Source: Candidatus Baltobacteraceae bacterium (GTDB lineage: Bacteria; Vulcanimicrobiota; Vulcanimicrobiia; Vulcanimicrobiales; Vulcanimicrobiaceae). Taken from it: a stretch of 64,000 nucleotides of DNA. The stretch's first letter is position 1. Each line of letters opens with the position of its first letter. The notes beneath the pieces are model-generated. The model did not search any database, was not told the DNA's origin, and saw only the letters and a program-made list of their open reading frames with translations. A program made the translations under genes and the position numbers. The stretch lies in the NCBI GenBank assembly GCA_036559195.1, contig DATBTN010000057.1, forward strand, positions 1-64,000. The letters run 5' to 3'. Positions 41,711 to 50,687 of this stretch are shown here, in pieces.

Positions 41711-43612
41711 ATGTTGCGCAGCTTAAACATCGCAATCGCTTCCGTATTTGCCGTGCTTTTGGGCGCGGTTTTCTCGAATCACGTGCATGCCGCTCCGGCT
41801 GTGCGCCTATCGTCACCGTGCGAGCTCATCGACAGTGGCGCAACGGTGCGGCATCCGCCGGAAATACAGATGTGGCGCATGCCGAAAAACGATCGCGGCG
41901 TGCACGAACTCATACTCTCCGTGCATCGCGACGGCGACCGCTACTGCTACAACTACCAACTTGGCGGCGTAACGCATCGTAAAACGCCCGTCATTCACGT
42001 TCGCCCCGGCGAAGAGTTCGCGATTCGGCTCGTCAACGACATTCCATCGCAAGCCAAAGGCGAATACGTCAGCGCGAGCAGCTTGCCGCAGTGCATGCCG
42101 ATGCCGGTTCACGAAGGTCCGGTAGAGCACTACGCGGGCTATTTGAATCATATCGTTAGCGAACGGCCGGTCGAGATGAAACCGGTCGACACGAATCTGC
42201 ACATGCACGGCTTCGAAGGCCCAGAGTCCGAGGACAACGTCTTCCTCTCGACGCTCAGCTCGCCGATGCATACGTGCGAATACGTCTATCATTTACCGTC
42301 GACGCAGCCTGCAGGCACGTATTTCTACCATCCGCATCCGCACGGCGTCTCGTCGGACGAGGTCGACGGCGGACTCGCCGGCGTGTGGATCGTCGATCCG
42401 CCGAAACCGCAGCTTCCGGCAACCGACGATCACGTGCTATTCCTGAGCTACGCGATTCCCTACCAGTCCGACCAAAAGCCGCTGAACGAGAAACCTTTTT
42501 GGTTTGCCGCTGCTGCGTATAACGCGGCGCACCGTGCCGGCCGCCCCGTCGCATACGATCCCTTCAATCCGCCCGATTGGACGTTCGATATGCCGGTGCG
42601 CGCGGACGGCGTATCGTGGTGGTCGCGCCGGTGTGATGGAACGCGCACGGACCTCAAGCTCACGGTGAACGGCTCGGCAACACCGGCGCGCCTGGCGGTT
42701 TCCGCCGGGAATACGCAATTGCTGCGCATCATCAGCGGAATCGGGGACGGATCCAAGCAAATCAGTTTGCGTGACGAAGCTGGGCACATCGTCCCCATGC
42801 ACATCGTCGAGATCGACGGAATGCCGGTGGGCGGCGATTCCGCGCACCCGCTCGCGCGCTACATCTCGAGCAGTCATTACGAATTGCCCCCTGCCTCGCG
42901 CATCAGCATCCTCGTGAACGCCCCGGCGGGTCAAGAACTCGCGCTGCACACCGACAAGCACTGCGAGGGCTATGAAGGGATGCGGGAACTTTCGTACGAC
43001 CTGGTGCGCATCTACGGTGTTGCACGCCGGAACGAACCCAAAGCGGTCGTGCATTCGCAGGCGATCACCGCTTCATCCGGCCAAACCCCGGCGCAGCGGT
43101 TACTCGCATACGCGCGAGCGCATCCATCGCTGATTCACCGGCGCGCGCTGACGTACACGCAATATATGTTTCCCACGCGCAAGCGCGGCGAGGTCAACTT
43201 CGCGTTCTTCCTCACCGACACGACGAACCCGAATTTCGTCGAGCACAGCTACAAGCCGCACTACGTACCGGGTGATCCATATCCAACGAACCCCGACATC
43301 GTCGCGAAACAAGGCAGCATCGAAGAGTGGTATCTCATCAACACCACGCCGGATCGCCATTCGTTTCATATTCATCAAATGTCGTACGTGCTCGAAAACG
43401 GCCCTGCGGGCGTTCCCGTCTCACTCGATGTAACCGATGTCCCGTCGGGAACGATTGTTTCCATTCCTGGAATCGATCGCATACGCGTTCATCCATCGAT
43501 CACCAAGGTGCTGCTCGACTTCCGGCACGTGCCCAAGGGAACGTTTCTGATCCACTGCCACATGCTATTTCACGAGGACAACGGCATGATGGGAATTATC
43601 CGCGTCGAGTAG
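41711..43612 (+). CDS. Exported multicopper oxidase
   Basis: This is a 633-residue periplasmic or surface cupredoxin oxidase. The signal peptide ends at about residue 27 (FSNHVHA then APAV). The four copper-binding motifs are present in order: LHMHGFEG, FYHPHPHGV, HSFHIHQM and HCHMLFHEDNGMMG (with the T1 ligands and an axial Met). It would oxidise phenols or metal ions with O2 reduced to water; which substrate cannot be told. AAGG seven bases before the ATG supports the start. It is a single gene in the accessory stretch after the decayed IS1380 and may have come with it, or it may be part of copper tolerance. Confidence 0.92.
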   Translation: MLRSLNIAIASVFAVLLGAVFSNHVHAAPAVRLSSPCELIDSGATVRHPPEIQMWRMPKNDRGVHELILSVHRDGDRYCYNYQLGGVTHRKTPVIHVRPGEEFAIRLVNDIPSQAKGEYVSASSLPQCMPMPVHEGPVEHYAGYLNHIVSERPVEMKPVDTNLHMHGFEGPESEDNVFLSTLSSPMHTCEYVYHLPSTQPAGTYFYHPHPHGVSSDEVDGGLAGVWIVDPPKPQLPATDDHVLFLSYAIPYQSDQKPLNEKPFWFAAAAYNAAHRAGRPVAYDPFNPPDWTFDMPVRADGVSWWSRRCDGTRTDLKLTVNGSATPARLAVSAGNTQLLRIISGIGDGSKQISLRDEAGHIVPMHIVEIDGMPVGGDSAHPLARYISSSHYELPPASRISILVNAPAGQELALHTDKHCEGYEGMRELSYDLVRIYGVARRNEPKAVVHSQAITASSGQTPAQRLLAYARAHPSLIHRRALTYTQYMFPTRKRGEVNFAFFLTDTTNPNFVEHSYKPHYVPGDPYPTNPDIVAKQGSIEEWYLINTTPDRHSFHIHQMSYVLENGPAGVPVSLDVTDVPSGTIVSIPGIDRIRVHPSITKVLLDFRHVPKGTFLIHCHMLFHEDNGMMGIIRVE

Positions 43613-43648
43613 CTACCGGTGGGATCTGCTCTTCGGCGCGCGATCAGT

Positions 43649-43924
43649 TCAGGGTTCGGCGGCACCTTCGCGGAGCCGGGCAGCGATGGCGTCCGGCAGA
43701 GATCGGGTTGCCTCGGATAACGCGCGGATCGATTCGCGGAGCTCAGCAATAGCATAATCGCTCGATCCGGCGGCTTGCGCGCCGAGCACATCGAGAGAGC
43801 CGCCGACCCCGTGCGCGAGAGCCAGCAATGCGTCGGATTCATCGGGCGCATACGTCTTTATTTGCGAATGGCTTGGGTAAAATCCCGATCGAGGCTTTGG
43901 TGGATAGCGGCATACTTCTATCAA
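43649..43924 (-). CDS. Possible small helical protein
   Basis: This is a 91-residue ORF whose codons (high GC in third positions) look translated over the last 60 residues: ESDALLALAHGVGGSLDVLG, then SSDYAIAELRESIRALSEAT and SLPDAIAARLREGA. The pattern is two or three amphipathic helices. The N-terminal 28 residues are less convincing and the real start is unclear. No homology is recognised. It overlaps the weak ORF on the other strand at 43828; only one can be real there. Confidence 0.3.
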   Translation of the reverse strand: MIEVCRYPPKPRSGFYPSHSQIKTYAPDESDALLALAHGVGGSLDVLGAQAAGSSDYAIAELRESIRALSEATRSLPDAIAARLREGAAEP

Positions 43925-44250
43925 CGCCGCCGGGTTATTGCCAGAAGATTCGAATTCGCGCCAGTGATGTTCTCGGCAACAAATACATCACCGAATACCT
44001 GTCGCTTGGAGCATCGCTGGCTTATCCAGTCTTCCGTGAGCCGTGGCTAGGGAAAGACATTGTTCCCCGACCTGCTCGATGTTCGAATGAAGTGTCCTGG
44101 GAAGTCGAGCACTTCGAGAGGCGCATTGGCGCGCCGGACGAACCCGTTGAGAAGGGTTTCGACATCAGCGCGCCAGGCCTGACCGTCGTTCTGGAGCAAA
44201 GGCAGCAGCCCCGGCCGAAATGGGCACTCCCCGGGCAGTCAGGCCAATGA
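43828..44250 (+). CDS. Possible hypothetical ORF in AT-richer DNA
   Basis: This is a 140-residue ORF with AT-richer codon use than the surrounding genes. A central stretch, IEALVDSGILLSTPPGYCQK, has a D-S-G triad resembling the clan AA (retropepsin-like) aspartic protease active site. The following region is LGNKYITEYLSLGASLAYPV. The C-terminal 60 residues look like non-coding translation. The region may be a decayed foreign gene; the protease resemblance is weak and not relied on. Confidence 0.25.
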   Translation: MRRIHRAHTSLFANGLGKIPIEALVDSGILLSTPPGYCQKIRIRASDVLGNKYITEYLSLGASLAYPVFREPWLGKDIVPRPARCSNEVSWEVEHFERRIGAPDEPVEKGFDISAPGLTVVLEQRQQPRPKWALPGQSGQ

Positions 44251-44307
44251 GCGCAGCCGATTGCCGGGGAACGGTGTTACGAGAGCCGCGGAGAGGAGGT
44301 GAATGTA

Positions 44308-44973
44308 GTGGTGGACCCACGTGAAGTTCCGGCGTACGATCCAGCGGAAGCGGCGCATTACTTGCATCTTCCGTCCACAACCGTCCGTAATTGGGCACAC
44401 GGAAACGATAGCTTCAGGTCTGTTGTTTCCTTGCCAAGTCGCAAGGCGACGCTTCTTTCATTCCTGAACCTTGTCGAGATCCATGTGCTCTCCGCAATTC
44501 GGCGCCATCACAAGATCCCAATGCAAAAGGTTCGGCGCGCGATTGCGTACCTGCAACGGCATTACAACCATGCCCATCCACTAGCAATGCATGCGTTTGA
44601 AACAGATGGTGTGGACCTTTTCATTCAAGAGCTCGATAAGACGGTCAATATCGTGCGAGAAGGACAGGTTGCGATGCGAGACGTGATCGAGGCGCACCTC
44701 AGGCGTATCGAATGGGACAGACAAGGGATGCCGGCCGTACTTTATCCTTTTGTCAGCCCCGATATTTCTATCGCCCGAAAACCTGTGATGTTCGATCCGC
44801 GAATCGAGTTCGGCCGCTTAGTGCTTGTCAATACTGGAATACCTACAGTGGAGATCGCCCAGCGCTACAAGGCGGGAGAAAGCATCGACGTCCTCGCCGA
44901 CGATTATGGCCGTAAGCGACTGGAGATTGAGGATGCAATTCGCTGTGAGCTTCAGGTAGCGACTGCCGCATAA
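44308..44973 (+). CDS. DUF433 antitoxin-like protein with MerR-type N terminus
   Basis: This is a 221-residue protein. Residues about 10-45 look like a MerR/HTH helix set (YDPAEAAHYLHLPSTTVRNW), the middle is helical (KVRRAIAYLQRHYNHAHP), and the last 70 residues are a DUF433 domain (FDPRIEFGRLVLVNTGIPTV, EIAQRYKAGESIDVLADDYG). DUF433 proteins are typical antitoxins of PIN-like toxin modules. A GAGGAGG site at 44293-44299 favours the GTG at 44308 over the more distal start at 44299. The toxin gene behind it is broken (44960-45174), so this antitoxin is probably orphaned. Confidence 0.75.
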   Translation: MVDPREVPAYDPAEAAHYLHLPSTTVRNWAHGNDSFRSVVSLPSRKATLLSFLNLVEIHVLSAIRRHHKIPMQKVRRAIAYLQRHYNHAHPLAMHAFETDGVDLFIQELDKTVNIVREGQVAMRDVIEAHLRRIEWDRQGMPAVLYPFVSPDISIARKPVMFDPRIEFGRLVLVNTGIPTVEIAQRYKAGESIDVLADDYGRKRLEIEDAIRCELQVATAA

Positions 44974-45174
44974 CGATTTCGTATTCTTCGTCGATCGGTG
45001 CCTTGGGAACAAAATTGTTGCCGAGGCGCTCTTGGCCAGCAGGGCCTAGCAGGTACCGAAATGGCGTCGATATTTGCAAAAGCTGTTCCTGCAATGATAC
45101 GCCTTGTTCGGCGCGCCAAGCGGCCCGTGTTGGCCATCGTTCACCGCAATGGCTCTGTAGCGCGTCTTAATTGA
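44960..45174 (+). pseudogene. PIN-like (VapC/DUF5615-type) toxin with internal deletion
   Basis: Two fragments of one small toxin are in different frames. The first reads RLPHNDFVFFVDRCLGNKIV and AEALLASRA, then stops at 45047-45049; it matches the FFxDRxLG start of PIN-like toxins. The second (about 45037-45174) reads GLAGTEMASIFAKAVPAM, then IRLVRRAKRPVLAIVHRNGS and VARLN before its stop; it matches the toxin C terminus. The catalytic acidic middle part between the two is missing. It overlaps and follows the DUF433 gene exactly as the toxin of an antitoxin-toxin pair should. It is non-functional. Confidence 0.75.
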
Positions 45175-45237
45175 ACGTCGCGACGAACGAAAACTTCGCG
45201 GTCATCGGAGCCGTAGAATTGATTGGCACGGGCCCCC

Positions 45238-46572
45238 TTAAATGGTCTGCAACAGCAGGCGGGTGAGGCTTCCGGCGCTGACTTGCAGCTGCGCGAGAAC
45301 GCTGGTCGCGACTTGGCTCACGACCTGGTCGCGCGTGAACTGCGTCGTGGCCTGGCCGACGTTGATATCGCGAATCGCGCTTTCGGCCGCGGTTTGGTTG
45401 ACGATCTGAATCGAGGCGTTGTTCGCATCTTCACTCAGCGCAACGCTCTGGGCTCCGACTCGCGCGCGCGCGGAGCTGATCTGTTCGATCGCCGCCTGCG
45501 TTCGCGCCTCGGCGGCGTCGGCCGCATAGACGTTGCTGCCGGCCGTGCCGGCGGGATTGTTGAACGTGTCGACCAGGCCGGGCGGAAGAACCGAGATGCC
45601 CGCGACGTTTAGCGCCTGGGCCGAGACCGTCGGCAGCGCGATCGAAACGACGTTGCCTTCGGATCCGCCGGAGTTCACGGCGAGCGCGTGACCCGTGCCC
45701 GCGTTCGAGCCGAGCGTGGTGAGAAACGTGATCGCGGTACCGACGTCGGCCTGCGTGATGTTCGCAAGATCGAAGCCCAGAACGTTTTTGGTTCCCGACG
45801 GCGAGGTGAGGAACAGCCCCGGAAGCGGACCTCCATCGGTCGGGACCGCCGTTATCGCAACGTTTTGAGGCGCGGCGCCGAAGGCGGGATCGGTGCTATA
45901 GACGACGGTTTGCACGTAGACGCCGGGAACTCCAAGCGGTCCCGTGATCGGATCGACCGGATTCGTGGAATAGCTCAAGATACGAAATTCAACGAGCGAC
46001 GCCACGCCGCCGGCGGTCGAGACGCTGGCGTTGCTCACGAGCGCACCGGGATTCCCTAATCCGTCGGCGTTGACGACGGTCGAGCTGGGGGTCGCGCCGT
46101 CGGCACCGGGTTCTGAGGTAATCTTCACGGTCGAACTCTGACCGGGCGGGCTCGTGTCGAGCGACCCGTCGAAGAGGTGAACGCCGTTAAAATTCGTCTC
46201 GCCGGAGATCTTGTTGACCTCGCGCAATAGCGTGTCGATCTCGGTTTGAATGCTGTTGAGCGAGCCGATCGAGACGAGATCGGATCGCGATTGGACGATA
46301 AGTCCGTGGATGCGCTGGAGGATACTCTGCACGGACGCAAGCGTCGAATCGGCGACTTGCAGCAGATTATTCGCGCTCTGGACGTTTGCAACGCCCTGCT
46401 GCAGCCCGGAGACTTTCGTCTGGATGGTCTCGGCGATCGCGAGACCGCTGGGATCGTCCGCAGCAGACGAAATACGCAGGCCGCTGGCCAGCGCATTCAC
46501 ATCCTTGCGTTCGTTCGATTGTGCACGAGAGAGGTTCCCTAGAACGAATCCCGTGCTTCCCAGCACATCCAT
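45238..46572 (-). CDS. Flagellin
   Basis: This is a 444-residue flagellar filament protein. The conserved N-terminal D0/D1 region occupies about 1-140 (LASGLRISSAADDPSGLAIA, ETNFNGVHLFDG) and the C-terminal D1/D0 region about 345-444 (ARARVGAQSVALSEDANNAS, VSQVATSVLAQLQVS). The variable middle (about 140-345) would be exposed on the filament. A GGAGG site is 15 bases upstream of the ATG, farther than usual. No other flagellar genes are in the window. The divergent gene begins 140 bases away, so the two loci share an intergenic promoter region. Confidence 0.9.
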   Translation of the reverse strand: MDVLGSTGFVLGNLSRAQSNERKDVNALASGLRISSAADDPSGLAIAETIQTKVSGLQQGVANVQSANNLLQVADSTLASVQSILQRIHGLIVQSRSDLVSIGSLNSIQTEIDTLLREVNKISGETNFNGVHLFDGSLDTSPPGQSSTVKITSEPGADGATPSSTVVNADGLGNPGALVSNASVSTAGGVASLVEFRILSYSTNPVDPITGPLGVPGVYVQTVVYSTDPAFGAAPQNVAITAVPTDGGPLPGLFLTSPSGTKNVLGFDLANITQADVGTAITFLTTLGSNAGTGHALAVNSGGSEGNVVSIALPTVSAQALNVAGISVLPPGLVDTFNNPAGTAGSNVYAADAAEARTQAAIEQISSARARVGAQSVALSEDANNASIQIVNQTAAESAIRDINVGQATTQFTRDQVVSQVATSVLAQLQVSAGSLTRLLLQTI

Positions 46573-46711
46573 GAGTAAGAGACGTTTCCTCCGTGAAACT
46601 CTTCCCTGATAGGTATCCTATCGGCGCGGCCACCGGAAAACTTATCCGTTCTCGCTCCGATTCCGCCTCAAGCCCGGCGCTCCCAAGTCCGAAGAAAGTA
46701 AAGAATCACTC

Positions 46712-49700
46712 ATGGGAGACCGGAATTATACGCGCCGGCTGGGGCTTACGCTCCGGTTCGCCGGCATTGCCGTCATGGCGAGCTCGGTGCTCGCGGGGGT
46801 CGTCTGGAACGCTCGACCGCTGACGGCCCTGGCCGCGCCATTGGCCGCGGTGCGCACGCTCGTCGCGCAAGTTCTTCCGCAAGTCGTCCCGTCGCCGGTT
46901 CCCGGTTTCGACGCGACGCCCGAGCCATCGCCGGAGCCGAGCGCGCGGGCCACCCTCACGCCGGGCGTGGGAGCGGCTACGGTGACGCCCAATCCGGCTT
47001 CTACGCACACGCCGGCGCCGAGCGCCCGGCGCGGCGGACCGTTGAGGTTCACGCTGACCGGCGGACTCTCGCTCGGCGAACGCGTGCAGCAGAGCGTTCG
47101 CGGCGACGCTGCCAGCGGAACGCTGGCCACCTACAATTATAGGGCACCGACCGACAATGCCGGTCTGCTCGCCCGCATCGATCGCCGCACGGCGACCACC
47201 ACGCTCACCTTCAGCGTGCCGGCCGGCATCACCACCACGCTCTCGAACCTCGGCGAGTTACAAGCCGGCTACTACACGCCCAAGTACGCGCTCCAGTACG
47301 GCGCCCAGCCGCTCACGGTGCTCGGCGGAGTTCCGCTGGGAACGACCCTGCGGGGACTCGCTTTCGTCTTGCCTCTGCGCGGCGGGGACGTGACCTTTTT
47401 CAACGGACCGGCGTTCGGCGAAGACTTTGCCGTCACTCACGTGAGCGGCGTGCGGGCGCGGCGGGTCGTACGCGACACGCTCTTCGAGTTCGGAATGGAT
47501 CGAGCGCGTTCGACCCGCGGCGGCGAGATCGACGCGCTGCTCTTTGGCCTTGCGAACAACCGCGGTCTGCTCAACCAAAGTTTTGAGGGCGCGCTGGAAC
47601 GCCAGCCGGGGATCGAGGCCGGAGCGCTGACGATCAACGGCGTCACGATCGCGCCCAAGGCGTACTCGTATCAGTATCGCGCCGATTACGGCAACGACAA
47701 GCTCTATCTTACAACGACGTTGCGCCGCATCGCCGACGGCTTCGTCACGTTTGGTTCGGGGGCCGTCCAGGGCGACGACCTGGCCTCTTTCGGTCTGCGA
47801 ACCAACGGCGGGAATGGCGGCATCGGCGTGGATGAGTCCTTCGAGCGAAACGGCACGGGGGATCTGCTCAACGTGTCGCGCCGGGGGACGCTCTCGATCG
47901 CACGGTCGTTTCAACGCAGCAACGTAACCTCGCTACTGACCTTCAGCGATCAGCGCACGCAGTCGCTCGCTGGAGTCGCGTGGCTCGGCGGAGCGAGCCT
48001 GCAAGTCGGGCTCAACGTGCATGACGTGAACGCCATATTCGGCGCACAGGAGCAACGCTCGACCGCGAGTTTTTCGGGTACCAGCGCGCTCTCGACGTTC
48101 AGCGGCGAGCTGCAACGCAGTTTCGGCAGCTTGTTCTCGTCGCTTGGGTATCAAGTGACGCGGCAAATCGCCGAAGGCCAATCCTCCACGATCTCTACCG
48201 GGAACGTTTCGCTTACCCGCAACTTCGGTCCGACGGCACTGAGCTTCACGACGACGTTCGCGCGTACGCTCTCGTTTCAAAGCGACGCGGTGCAAACGAC
48301 GCCGCTGCTTACGATCTCGCGGCGCCTCTCGCCGGCGGCGACGCTGGGTTTGAGTTTCGGCGAAACGCTCACCCGCGACGCGCTCAACCCCTCGGCGAAC
48401 GGACGCTCCCGAATATTCGGCATTCAAATCAACGCGCCGTTCGCGATCGGAAACGGCAGCGTGCAGGGCCGCGTCGACCCGCGACTGCCCGCGACGATTA
48501 GCGGCAGCGTCCTCACCGACACGAGCAATCAAAACAACTACAGCTACAACTCGGCAATCAACAACGGCGTCGGCAACGTCGTCGTCGTACTCGATAACAA
48601 CGACGTGCAGCGAACCGACCTCGCCGGGCACTTTCAATTCAATTTCGTGACCCCCGGCGTTCACCAAGTGCGCCTCGAGTCGGCGTCGCTGCCGCGCGGC
48701 ATCACCGCCGATCAGCCGTTCGCATCGATCACGGTCTTGGGCGGCCAACAGGGCCAGGTCTACTTCCGGCTGGGCAACTACGGTGCGGTGCAGGGCCACG
48801 TCTTCGGGCGCGATTCGGGAGGCCGGCTCTACCCGTTGGCGGATGTTGCCTTGCGCGTGGATAGCGCCGGCATTGCCACGACGGGATCGCTGGGCGCGTA
48901 CGGCTTCGGACGCTTGAGTCCCGGCACGCACGTCGTCTCGATCGATCCGAGTTCGATTCCCGCGAGCGTCTCGTTCGCGGCAAGCGCGCTAAAGCAGAGC
49001 GTGACGATTCGCAACGGTGAGGTGAGCGCGCTCGATTTTACCGCCGATCCGCTGGGGTCGATCGGTGGCAAGCTCGTCTACGACGCGTCGCTCGGCCCGG
49101 CGCTGGCAGGCCCGGTGCTCAACGCCTACGTGGTGGCAGAGCCGGGCGACCACGCCGGCATCACCGACGAGCAAGGGGAGTTTTTGCTGGACGACTTGCC
49201 CGCTGGAAGCTACACCGTCGACGTCGATCCCGAGACGCTGCCGGAGGAGACCGGGAGCCTCACGCAGCCGATCGCGGTAACGCTCGGCGGCCAAGAACAC
49301 GTCAACGGACTCGTTTTTACGATCGGACATAAGGCGAAGCCCGTCGTCTTCACGCTGATGGGCAGCGAGGCACCGTCAACGATTACGCTGACGCAAACGA
49401 CGCTTCCGCCGGCGGGAGCGACGGCGGTCACCGTAAAGACGACCGCGCAAGCCACCGCGGTCACGGTCAACGCGTTCGGGAAAAATTTTCCGCTCGCGTA
49501 CGACAAACATCGCAGTGATTGGGTCGGGACGATCGTGGTTCCGGTCAATGCCAACGGCGGCACCACGCAAGCGGTCGCCGAAATCTCGGCAAAGAGTCCG
49601 GCGCAGGCCTCGGCCTCGCTTACCGTCGACCCGCGAATCTCGCTCGTCACGTTTTCGATGACACCTTCGAACCCGAGTCGCGGCCAATACGTGCGCGTGC

Positions 49701-49882
49701 GCGCGCGATTTTTGGCCGACGTCGCGCCCGGCACGCAGATTCGCTGGCAGGATGGCCAGGTCACGAAGCTCGGGAGACCGCTGACCGGTCGCGTCTACGA
49801 ATTCACTGTAAAGATATCTGAACAGCCTCTGCGCGGTCTCTTGCTAACGCGAGGGGGCGACCTGCCGATACTTTTGAGGTAA
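46712..49882 (+). CDS. Large outer-membrane beta-barrel candidate with SdrB-like domains
   Basis: This is a 1056-residue exported protein. After an unusually long N-terminal signal/anchor (about 1-45) comes a Pro/Thr spacer (PSPVPGFDATPEPSPEPSAR). Residues about 105-590 are a strand-rich, Gly/Asn-turn segment that looks like a large barrel. Three SdrB/carboxypeptidase-regulatory-like domains follow at about 595-675 (ISGSVLTDTSNQNN, LAGHFQFNFVTPGVHQV), 685-765 (GAVQGHVFGRDSGGRLYPLA) and 770-850 (GITDEQGEFLLDDLPAGSYT). A C-terminal Ig-like region ends the protein. The composition resembles an usher or fibre anchor. It is the first gene of a six-gene run to 56946. No sequence family is claimed. 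Confidence 0.7.
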   Translation: MGDRNYTRRLGLTLRFAGIAVMASSVLAGVVWNARPLTALAAPLAAVRTLVAQVLPQVVPSPVPGFDATPEPSPEPSARATLTPGVGAATVTPNPASTHTPAPSARRGGPLRFTLTGGLSLGERVQQSVRGDAASGTLATYNYRAPTDNAGLLARIDRRTATTTLTFSVPAGITTTLSNLGELQAGYYTPKYALQYGAQPLTVLGGVPLGTTLRGLAFVLPLRGGDVTFFNGPAFGEDFAVTHVSGVRARRVVRDTLFEFGMDRARSTRGGEIDALLFGLANNRGLLNQSFEGALERQPGIEAGALTINGVTIAPKAYSYQYRADYGNDKLYLTTTLRRIADGFVTFGSGAVQGDDLASFGLRTNGGNGGIGVDESFERNGTGDLLNVSRRGTLSIARSFQRSNVTSLLTFSDQRTQSLAGVAWLGGASLQVGLNVHDVNAIFGAQEQRSTASFSGTSALSTFSGELQRSFGSLFSSLGYQVTRQIAEGQSSTISTGNVSLTRNFGPTALSFTTTFARTLSFQSDAVQTTPLLTISRRLSPAATLGLSFGETLTRDALNPSANGRSRIFGIQINAPFAIGNGSVQGRVDPRLPATISGSVLTDTSNQNNYSYNSAINNGVGNVVVVLDNNDVQRTDLAGHFQFNFVTPGVHQVRLESASLPRGITADQPFASITVLGGQQGQVYFRLGNYGAVQGHVFGRDSGGRLYPLADVALRVDSAGIATTGSLGAYGFGRLSPGTHVVSIDPSSIPASVSFAASALKQSVTIRNGEVSALDFTADPLGSIGGKLVYDASLGPALAGPVLNAYVVAEPGDHAGITDEQGEFLLDDLPAGSYTVDVDPETLPEETGSLTQPIAVTLGGQEHVNGLVFTIGHKAKPVVFTLMGSEAPSTITLTQTTLPPAGATAVTVKTTAQATAVTVNAFGKNFPLAYDKHRSDWVGTIVVPVNANGGTTQAVAEISAKSPAQASASLTVDPRISLVTFSMTPSNPSRGQYVRVRARFLADVAPGTQIRWQDGQVTKLGRPLTGRVYEFTVKISEQPLRGLLLTRGGDLPILLR

Positions 49883-49940
49883 CGCTTTTCGCTGAGAGCC
49901 ACGGATGGCTTCATCATTGCGCATTGTGAAAGGACTTAAC

Positions 49941-50621
49941 GTGAAAAAGCTCATGACTCTTGCGGCGCTCGGGGCGCTGTTAGCTTCGGCCTTACCAGCC
50001 GGAGCCGCTGCCGTTACCAAGACCGGTACGGTCACGGTGAAGTGGAACACCTCGGTCACGGCGAGCCTCGCCCTGGCAACCAATTACGACGCGGCCGGCG
50101 CGCAGCAGCTTACCGCACCCGCGATTCTCGCGAACGCCAACCCGGGTGCCGGTTCGTGCACCGCGGCAGGCACCGGCTCAGAAGTTGCGGCAACCGTCAA
50201 CTTCGGCCCCGTTTCGCCGGACTTCACCAACCCGACCGGCTGTCTGTACAAGAACGCGGTGAACGCGCTCGTCCAAACGAACTCGCCGAACTGGACCCTC
50301 TCCGAGGCGCTGAGCGCCGCGGTGACCGGCGCCACGCTGTGTGCGTTTGCTAACGGCAACGGCGGTTCGTTCCCCGCAACCATCAGCGGTGCTGCCGGTC
50401 CGACGCAGACGGCCCGCGCGGCTTCTCCCGTCGGTGCGGCTTGCGCTGCCGGCGCCGCCACGCTCCCGAGTGCGGCTCCTCCGGGCCTGCAGGTCGCGAG
50501 TTCGACGACTGCCTATCCGGCCGGTGCGAACGTCGGCGAAGATCTCGAATTGATCCTCAGCCCGACCTCGCCGAGCGGCGCTCAATCCTACACGGTCACC
50601 TACACGCTTGTTGCAAACTAA
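49941..50621 (+). CDS. Exported fibre-subunit-like protein A
   Basis: This is a 226-residue exported protein. GTG at 49941 has AAAGGAC five bases upstream and begins the signal peptide VKKLMTLAALGALLASALPA; an in-frame ATG at 49905 (12 residues longer) is the alternative. The mature part has TKTGTVTVKWNTSVTASLAL, then a disulfide-compatible loop (GSCTAAGTG, CLYKNAV) and the core VNFGPV, NALVQTNSPNWTLSEAL. The C terminus is SPSGAQSYTVTYTLVAN. The same NFGP/QTNS core and YT-x-x end occur in the proteins at 51498, 52148 and 52858. This is a probable building block of a surface fibre, located between the anchor and the chaperone gene. Confidence 0.75.
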   Translation: MKKLMTLAALGALLASALPAGAAAVTKTGTVTVKWNTSVTASLALATNYDAAGAQQLTAPAILANANPGAGSCTAAGTGSEVAATVNFGPVSPDFTNPTGCLYKNAVNALVQTNSPNWTLSEALSAAVTGATLCAFANGNGGSFPATISGAAGPTQTARAASPVGAACAAGAATLPSAAPPGLQVASSTTAYPAGANVGEDLELILSPTSPSGAQSYTVTYTLVAN

Positions 50622-50687
50622 GCTCGCAAAGAGAGAGATAGGCTCGCTGCGGGGCGCATCGCCGTCCTGCAGCGAACCGCTCACCGC

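Noticed and set aside
46712-49882. Calling the large protein a FimD/PapC usher
   Set aside because: No usher motif could be pointed to; the usher idea rests on context only, so a neutral name was given.
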